In this document: positions 58,261 to 64,000 of the stretch, one piece after another | How the letters are laid out: each line of letters opens with the position of its first letter | How positions within the stretch are numbered: the first letter of the stretch is position 1 | Assembly: GCA_949152475.1 (NCBI GenBank) | Contig: OX424564.1 | Span: 5,580,001-5,644,000 of the forward strand | From: Terebella lapidaria | Taxonomy: Eukaryota > Annelida > Polychaeta > Terebellida > Terebellidae | Direction: 5' to 3' | Length of the DNA stretch: 64,000 bases | Program-made: the position numbers and the translations under genes | The notes under the pieces: model-generated | Databases searched by the model: none | Told to the model about the DNA's origin: nothing | What the model saw: only the letters and a program-made list of their open reading frames with translations

Positions 58261-59990
58261 TCTAAGGGCGGAGCAGATCCGCGGACTCCGGGTTTCTACA
58301 GTATCGTGTTCGTGGTTCCAAAGAGTTCCGGCGGTTGTCGCCCAGTTATAGACTTGTCGCCTCTGAATCCGTTCATGCAGACTCCAAAGTTCGTTATGGA
58401 GATGCCCGAGTTCATTCGGTTAGTGCTTCCAGAGAATGCATGGGCGATCTCGCTGGATCTGAAGGATGCCTTCTTCCACATTCCGATACACTCAGCCTCG
58501 CGAAAGTATCTGAGGTTCGCTTTCCGGGGTCGTGTGTGGCAGTTCTGTGCTCTACCATTCGGCCTGTCACCTTCTCCTTGGATATTCACCATGGTGGTGA
58601 GGGAGGTCCAGAGCCTGGCCCACCAGCGGGGATTGTTCCTTCATCAATACCTCGACGACTGGCTCCTACGCAATCAGTCTCAGGACACGTTGTTGGAGCA
58701 CCGCGATTGGTTGATCAATACGTGTCAGACAATGGGCCTAGTGATCAATTTCGAGAAATCAGAGCTCGTTCCATCTCGAGATTTCGTGTTCCTGGGCTAC
58801 AGGTTTGTGACCACGTCAGGCATGGTCTTCCCACCTCAGGACAGAATTTCCAAATTGCGCCCTATTCTAACCTCCTTCCTGGCTCATCCGTGTCAGTCTC
58901 TGCTAGGCCTGTTGGCGGCAACGGAGAAGCTGGTACCTTTGGGCCGCTTACATATGCGAGAACTGCAGCATTGCCTGAGTTTGGGTTGGTGTCAAGCTAC
59001 AGACCCCGACTCTACAATGGTAATGTTGTCTCCAGCGGCTCGCGAGTGCGTGCAGTGGTGGATTCAAATCAGAAACCTGTCACAAGGTTCTCCCTTCCGT
59101 CTGCCGCTGCCATCCAAGCATCTGTTTACGGATGCCAGCACGGAGGGCTGGGGCGCCCACTTGGACTTCCAAGAGATTTCGGGCTTGTGGAGCGACCATT
59201 ATTTGTCTTGGCACATCAATGCTCTCGAGTTGGAAGCTGTATCTAGGGCCCTGGCCAATTGGGTATCCGAGTTAGCAGGACACTCAGTTTTGGTTGCCAC
59301 GGACAACTCAACGGTCGAGGCCTACATCAACAAGCAAGGAGGCACTCGTTCCTTGACACTCAGTCGTCAGGTGTCGGCCTTGCTACGGTGATGCAACGCC
59401 CAATCGATTATGCTCCGTGCCCGTCACATTCCCGGCCATCTCAATGTCTTGGCGGACATGCTGTCTCGGCGGGGTCAGGTACAGCCTACCGAATGGACCT
59501 TGTCTCCAGCGGTCTTTCGACAGTTATGTACCCTTTGGGATCGACCTCATGTGGACCTGTTTGCCACTCGTTGGAACAACAGGCTCCCCACCTTTGTGTC
59601 GCCAATCTCAGACCCCCTGGCTTGGGGTGTGGATGCTCTGTCTATGGACTGGGAGGGCCTGTATGCATATGCTTACCCCCCAGCCATTCTGATTCCGCAA
59701 GTGATTGCCAAGGTTCGAGCACAACAATGTCGGATCCTGCTTATTGCGCCTCTACAACCCGAGAAGTCGTGGTTCCCAGAGCTTCTAGATCTCCTTGTCG
59801 ATGTTCCGAGGCCGTTGCCTCTGCGAGGAGATCTACTGAGGCAGCCACGGTCTCCGGTGTTTCACCAGAACACACGCCAGCTGGCCCTTCACGCGTGGAT
59901 GTTGTCCAGCGATCCTTCCGCGCAAAGGGATTTTCTGAGGAAGTGTCCTCTCGGCTTGCACGACCAAATAGAAGGTCTTCTTTTGCCGCG
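58260..59990 (+). CDS. DIRS-c reverse transcriptase and RNase H region
   Basis: RT motifs are VIDLSPLNPFMQ, SLDLKDAFFHIPIH, ALPFGLSPSPWIF and the catalytic QYLDDWLL. RNase H motifs are FTDASTEGWGAHLD, ATDNSTVEAYINKQGG and ARHIPGHLNVLADMLSRRG, with VDLFATRWNNRLP behind them. Clear likeness to DIRS-a in every block. Coordinates bracket the domains. Confidence 0.87.
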
Positions 59991-61239
59991 ACAAGGTGTG
60001 GACTACGGGACCGATCATGCCTTGACTTTATTGCTCAAGAACTTCGAGGTAGATCGTCCCGTGGCGCGAAACCCCACTCCTGCGTGGGACTTGTCGTTGG
60101 TCTTGAACCGTCTGGCATCAGCCCCATTCGAGCCCTTGGCTTCGGCGCCCCTCAAGTTAGTCACTTGGAAAACGGTTTTTCTCCTTGCCCTAGCCTCTGG
60201 CAGGCATCGAGGTGAGATCCATGCTTTGGATGCGTCTAAGATTAGCTGGAAGGAGAACTATGCTCAGGTCAGACTGGGCGTTCTCCCGTCTTTTCTCTCG
60301 AAAACCCAGTTCTCTACGGCCCCTCCATTGGCGATTGTGATCCCTGCTCTCGATGCCTCTCTTGGCACGGACTTGGAGAGTGACGCGAAGCTCTGTCCCG
60401 TACGTGCGTTGCGCTTTTACCTTGACAAGACCAAGGGTTTTCGACAAGGCAAAAAGGGATTGTGATCCCTGCTCTCGATGCCTCTCTTGGCACGGACTTG
60501 GTCTCTACGGCCCCTCCATTGGCGATTGTGATCCCTGCTCTCGATGCCTCTCTTGGCACGGACTTGGAGAGTGACGCGAAGCTCTGTCCCGTACGTGCGT
60601 TGCGCTTTTACCTTGACAAGACCAAGGGTTTTCGACAAGGCAAAAAGGGATTGTGATCCCTGCTCTCGATGCCTCTCTTGGCACGGACTTGGAGAGTGAC
60701 GCGAAGCTCTGTCCCGTACGTGCGTTGCGCTTTTACCTTGACAAGACCAAGGGTTTTCGACAAGGCAAAAAGGGATTGTGATCCCTGCTCTCGATGCCTC
60801 TCTTGGCACGGACTTGGAGAGTGACGCGAAGCTCTGTCCCGTACGTGCGTTGCGCTTTTACCTTGACAAGACCAAGGGTTTTCGACAAGGCAAAAAGCTT
60901 CTTTTCGTCTCTTATCTGAAAAGCTTCAAGAACGATATTCGCTCCCCGACTATCTCTTCTTGGATTAAGAAATGCATTCGACTCTGTTACGATCTCGGCG
61001 ATCAGCCGACTGATTGTTCTTTTCAGGTACGGGCGCATGACGTACGGGCCATGGCTGCGTCATTGGCTTATATTGGTAATACACCACTATCTCAGGTTAT
61101 GAGTGCATGTTCTTGGTCTTGCCATAACACGTTTACTTCTCATTATCTCAGAGACATAGCCTGGACGTCTGAGGACGGGTTGCACCTGGGTTCGATCGTC
61201 GCCAGCCAGCACGTCATCCTCGGTCGCACATCAAGCTAA
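59990..61239 (+). CDS. DIRS-c tyrosine recombinase region
   Basis: Catalytic-domain motifs are the Arg of ASGRHRGEIHALD, the H-x-x-R of RAHDVRAMAAS and the Tyr of TSHYLRDIAWT. The region is longer than in DIRS-a because a stretch of roughly 120-190 bp is repeated in tandem about four times. Coordinates bracket the region. Confidence 0.84.
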
Positions 61240-61740
61240 TTGAGGATTTTGGTTTCCTTTTTGCTCCACTGTGAGCTTTTGTTATTCCGTTATGCTGTCA
61301 AAAACTGAAAAACTATATAAAAAAAAAAAACCAACGAAAACCACACAAAAACATCAAGGATTGTTCGGACCATGTGTCGCTTCAGTTGATCCGGATGGAT
61401 TCCTTAGTTCTGTGGATATTAGTGCAAAGGATTATGAACTTTATATACTCAGTTGGTTATATTGTTCAGGGAAGATTCCCACATTCTCCTAATTTAAGTA
61501 CCATTGTTACCTTGGACTTGGATTGATTTGACTCTTACACGCACGGCGTGAGTGGATACCATGGAATGGAAATTCAAGTCTGGTGGAAGTGAAGAGGATT
61601 CAGAGCTGAAGCTTTCTTCACAAGGTATGTTGCACTAATATTTATATATTTATATATATATATAATGAAAGAATGATACTATCCGGGTAGACTTCTAGGG
61701 ACGGGTTCAAATCCCACCTCCAATGTCTATTCTGAATTTT

Positions 61741-62087
61741 ACCCGTGTAGTATTATGGAGGTAATGTATAGGACAATAATTCGTCGTTTTAAAGGTTGAA
61801 ACTAGTATTATTTACTACACTTACCTCCATAATACTACGAAAGTGCCCACCCAACCTACCCCGTTTCCTTTGTACTCGTCCCTGAGACAAGGAATTGGGA
61901 ATGGAGGAAGTGGCTACGGTGCTGCCCCTGGTGGCAGCAAGGGAGGGGTCATTCTTTATTCTTCCCCATATGAGAGGTTTCTCTATGGGGGAGCCTAATT
62001 TAAGTAGGCTGTTAGGAGTTACCCGTGTAGTATTATGGAGGTAAGTATAGTAAATAATACTAGTTTTAACCTTTAAAACGACGAATT
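61741..62087 (+). repeat. DIRS-c right terminal region with internal complementary region
   Basis: The block 61741-61779 is the complement of 55005-55042. 61780-61851 is the complement of 62017-62087. 61893-62035 is the complement of the left end from about 55025 onward. The outer right end therefore extends beyond the shared inverted repeat, as in DIRS-1. Confidence 0.9.
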
Positions 62088-62298
62088 AGGTTCCACATGA
62101 GGAATGTCTTTTATTGTTATGTCTTTTTACGGAACCTTGTTCTGATAACCCATTGCATGGCATTGCGTCCTTCATCCGTCGTCGTCCGTCATACGTCTTA
62201 CATTTTAATTTTTTTCTCGAATTTACGGTCGAATCTTTTCGAAATTTGTGCTAAAATGCCTAAGAATACAGGGAAGCACTTTTCTGAAAGATTTTTTG

Positions 62299-62410
62299 GG
62301 CTACCGGACCTTTGGTCCGATAACCTATTGGCATCGCGTTGCGTCCGTCGTCCATCCATCCGTCGTCCATCGCCCGTAAACAATTTTATCTTTAAATTTT
62401 TGTAACGAAT
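62299..62410 (+). repeat. family A 5' end fragment
   Basis: Hairpin GGCTACCGGACC-TTT-GGTCCGATAACC (62299-62325), then ATTGGCATCGCGTTGCGTCC, a CGTCCATCCATCCGTCG box and AACAATTTTATCTTTAAA, as in the copy at 35470. Sequence is lost after about 62400. It lies inside the palindromic transposon. Confidence 0.7.
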
Positions 62411-62593
62411 GTGACTTCGTTAAGTAGCAACCAGGTTAGTACCGTCATAGCATGGTTAGTAGACAAACATCACATCACATATCACACATCATGTAATGAA
62501 TAATAATAGTAATGTTGCCGTTACGTGAGGCCCGAGAACCATGGGAGGGGTCCCCGGAACCACAACGCTTGGGCGTGTTGTTCGTCCGGTTTT

Positions 62594-63330
62594 GTTGATC
62601 CTTGGGCATCCTGAGCCCATTTCCTCGAAAAATAATTCTACTTCCGGTTTGGTGTCATTTGACACCACAGGTGTAATCTGATACCAAACCACACCTAGTG
62701 TATTGCCAATTAGCCCTACGGGTTCGAAAATAATGTCCTTTTTGCTCTACGATCAATATTTACTGAGATATGGAGGTTTTTATGGAAAAGTGGGTGATAA
62801 TAGGGGAAAGTGTAAATTTTTGGCCTTCAAACACACCAAAACGGCCTAATAACTGATCCTTGGGCATCCTGAGCCCATTTCCTTGAAAAATATTTCTACT
62901 TCCGGTTTGGTGTAATTTGACATCACAGGTGTAATTTGATACCAAACCACGCCTAGTATATTGCCAATTAGCCCTATGGGTTCGAAAATAATGTCCTTTT
63001 TGCTCTACGATCAATCTTTACTGAGATATGAAGGTTTTTATGGAAAAGTGAGTGATAATAGGGGAAAGTGTAAATTTTTGGCCTTCAAACACACCAAAAC
63101 GGCCTAATAACTGATCCTTGGGCATCCTGAGCCCATTTCCTTGAAAAATATTTCTACTTCCGGTTTGGTGTAATTTGACATCACAGGTGTAATTTGATAC
63201 CAAACCACGCCTAGTATATTGCCAATTAGCCCTATGGGTTCGAAAATCATGTCCTTTTTGCTCTACGATCAATATTTACTGAGATATGAAGGTTTTTATG
63301 GAAAAATGATGATAATAGGGTAAAGTATTA
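62594..63330. repeat. 258-bp tandem repeat, nearly three copies
   Basis: GATCCTTGGGCATCCTGAGC recurs near 62597, 62855 and 63113, exactly 258 bp apart, with CTTCCGGTTTGGTGTAATTT, CCACGCCTAGTATATTGCCA and GGAAAGTGTAAATTTTTGGC in each unit. The second and third copies are nearly identical, while the first has more changes. Minus-strand frames of about 84 codons repeat with it and are a consequence of the repeat. Confidence 0.9.
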
Positions 63331-63410
63331 ATTGTGTAATAGGTTTTCAGAACAAATGTCGGTAACCTAAAAACATTCCTCATGTTGAAGCTAATGTTGT
63401 GTCAGATTTT

Positions 63411-63650
63411 CACATTTGTGGGCAATTGACAAAAATCGTTTTCACATTTGTGGTTGATTTTTTTTTTCACATTTGTGGGTGAAGTTTTTTTCACATTTGT
63501 GGGTGAAGATTTTCACATTTGTGGGTAGTTGACAAAAAACGTTTTCACATTTGTGGTTGATTTTTTTACATTTGTGGGTGATTTACAAAATTTGTTTTCA
63601 CATTTGTGGGTTTTCACATTTGTGGGCGTTTTAACATTTGTGGGTTCAAC
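63411..63650. repeat. right array of CCCACAAATGTGAAAA motifs (inverted)
   Basis: About nine copies of TTTTCACATTTGTGGG, the complement of the motif in the left array, in the same order and with matching spacers (for example ACAAAATTTGTTTTCACA at about 63584). Confidence 0.9.
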
Positions 63651-63658
63651 AATCGACC

Positions 63659-64000
63659 CTTTCATCTTATAATAGATTGCTGACGAATAAATCAAAGCGT
63701 ACAAAGAATGGATGTTTCGAAAACTTGAGCAATTATTCATTCGCTCTGTTCATAGCACATTAAAATTGAAATTTTACACGAACCCATTGAAACGCATACT
63801 CTTAAGCAAGTTGATTTATCATGATTAGTGATCCAGGAGCTGAATTTGAAATGATGGAAGATGACATAATCATGACTGAGTGAATCTCCGTGGTTCATTG
63901 TTGATGCAGAAATCGAATTGAGCTAGTAACGGATTGGAAATATATGACAGATGGGGCAAATTTAAGCATCCATTACAAACTATATACAAAAGCGGGATAA
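63659..64000. other. window end, nothing recognised
   Basis: AT-rich sequence with no exon, RNA gene or repeat end seen. Confidence 0.4.

Larger units (their letters stand above)
55005..62087 (+). mobile_element. DIRS-c: DIRS retrotransposon nested in the palindromic transposon
   Basis: Third DIRS element, 7.1 kb, with Gag-like, RT-RNase H and tyrosine recombinase regions. Its borders can be read twice. First, the internal complementary region at 61741-61851 equals the complement of the left terminus (ATTGTCCTATAC) joined to that of the right terminus (ACGACGAATT). Second, the intact right arm of the host transposon shows the empty site: CATTAGCTTCAACATGAGG against CATT/DIRS/AGGTTCCACATGAGG. 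The left 55042-55170 and its complement in the right end (about 61893-62035) look identical, so it is young. It is broken, with a few breaks, and carries a short tandem duplication array in its recombinase half. It is related to DIRS-a. Confidence 0.92.
54790..63658. mobile_element. palindromic DNA transposon with CCCACAAATGTGAAAA-array ends, interrupted by DIRS-c
   Basis: The left end (54790, GATCGACTGTTGAACCC) and right end (complement GGTCGATTGTTGAACCC, to 63658) are inverted repeats. Each arm carries about eight to ten spaced copies of CCCACAAATGTGAAAA (54800-54993 and 63411-63650). The arms continue inwards as inverted matches: ACATGAGGAATGT at 62095 pairs with 63373-63386. The interior holds family A fragments (62131-62410 and about 63330-63372) and a 258-bp tandem repeat. 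Without DIRS-c it would be about 1.8 kb, with no transposase, so it is non-autonomous. No target duplication is certain. The transposon superfamily is not recognised. Confidence 0.7.

Noticed and set aside
61686-61722. tRNA-like 3' half (GGGTTCAAATCCC) in the DIRS-c 3' region
   Set aside because: Resembles a T-arm/B box, but no matching 5' half, anticodon arm or acceptor stem was found upstream.
62760-63272. Pair of identical 84-codon minus-strand frames
   Set aside because: They repeat with the 258-bp tandem unit and have no coding features.

Overview
This window is animal nuclear DNA. Genes are split by GT-AG introns, polyadenylation signals are AATAAA, long stretches are non-coding, and transposons are dense. 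The host genes are an HP1BP3-like chromatin protein, a Golgi GT14 glycosyltransferase, a C-type lectin/PAN protein and a SOCS-box protein. Together with the repeats (DIRS elements, Helentron-like elements with central tandem repeats, CGTCCGTCCG-rich repeats) they suggest a marine invertebrate, most likely a mollusc or other lophotrochozoan. That is an inference; nothing here fixes the species.

Layout. 1-6.07 kb: 3' part of a DIRS retrotransposon (DIRS-a) inserted in a LINE whose endonuclease region follows on the minus strand to 7.28 kb. 8.6-11.3 kb: a 39-bp minisatellite of about 70 copies. 13.1-13.7 kb: a 5'-truncated LINE 3' end. 14.06-16.28 kb: a TIR transposon with a Helentron-like tandem-repeat element inside it. 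17.19-17.65 kb: a long palindrome. 17.75-25.31 kb: DIRS-b, complete at both ends. 25.63-27.78 kb: a hAT transposon with a perfect 8-bp target duplication, containing a TTAA-flanked foldback element. 27.97-34.61 kb: an HP1BP3-like gene of ten coding exons with a 2.2-kb 3' UTR. 35.1-41.5 and 46.2-49.4 kb: clusters of one hairpin-ended repeat family (family A) in both orientations, surrounding a GT14 gene (41.8-44.3 kb, minus). 50.72-51.63 kb: a SOCS-box gene (plus). 51.89-54.0 kb: 3' exons of a C-type lectin/PAN gene (minus). 54.79-63.66 kb: a palindromic transposon whose left arm holds DIRS-c (55.005-62.087 kb).

The four host genes show no functional link. The most notable pattern is in the repeats. 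Two sequence-unrelated families (A and C) share one architecture: a self-complementary 5' end, an internal tandem array, a subterminal 3' inverted repeat, and a 3' hairpin. Both arrays also carry AGGTCA-type motifs, including perfect AGGTCAAAGGTCA (a DR1 nuclear-receptor site). Exon junctions, target duplications and inverted repeats were read by eye; no alignment or search was run.
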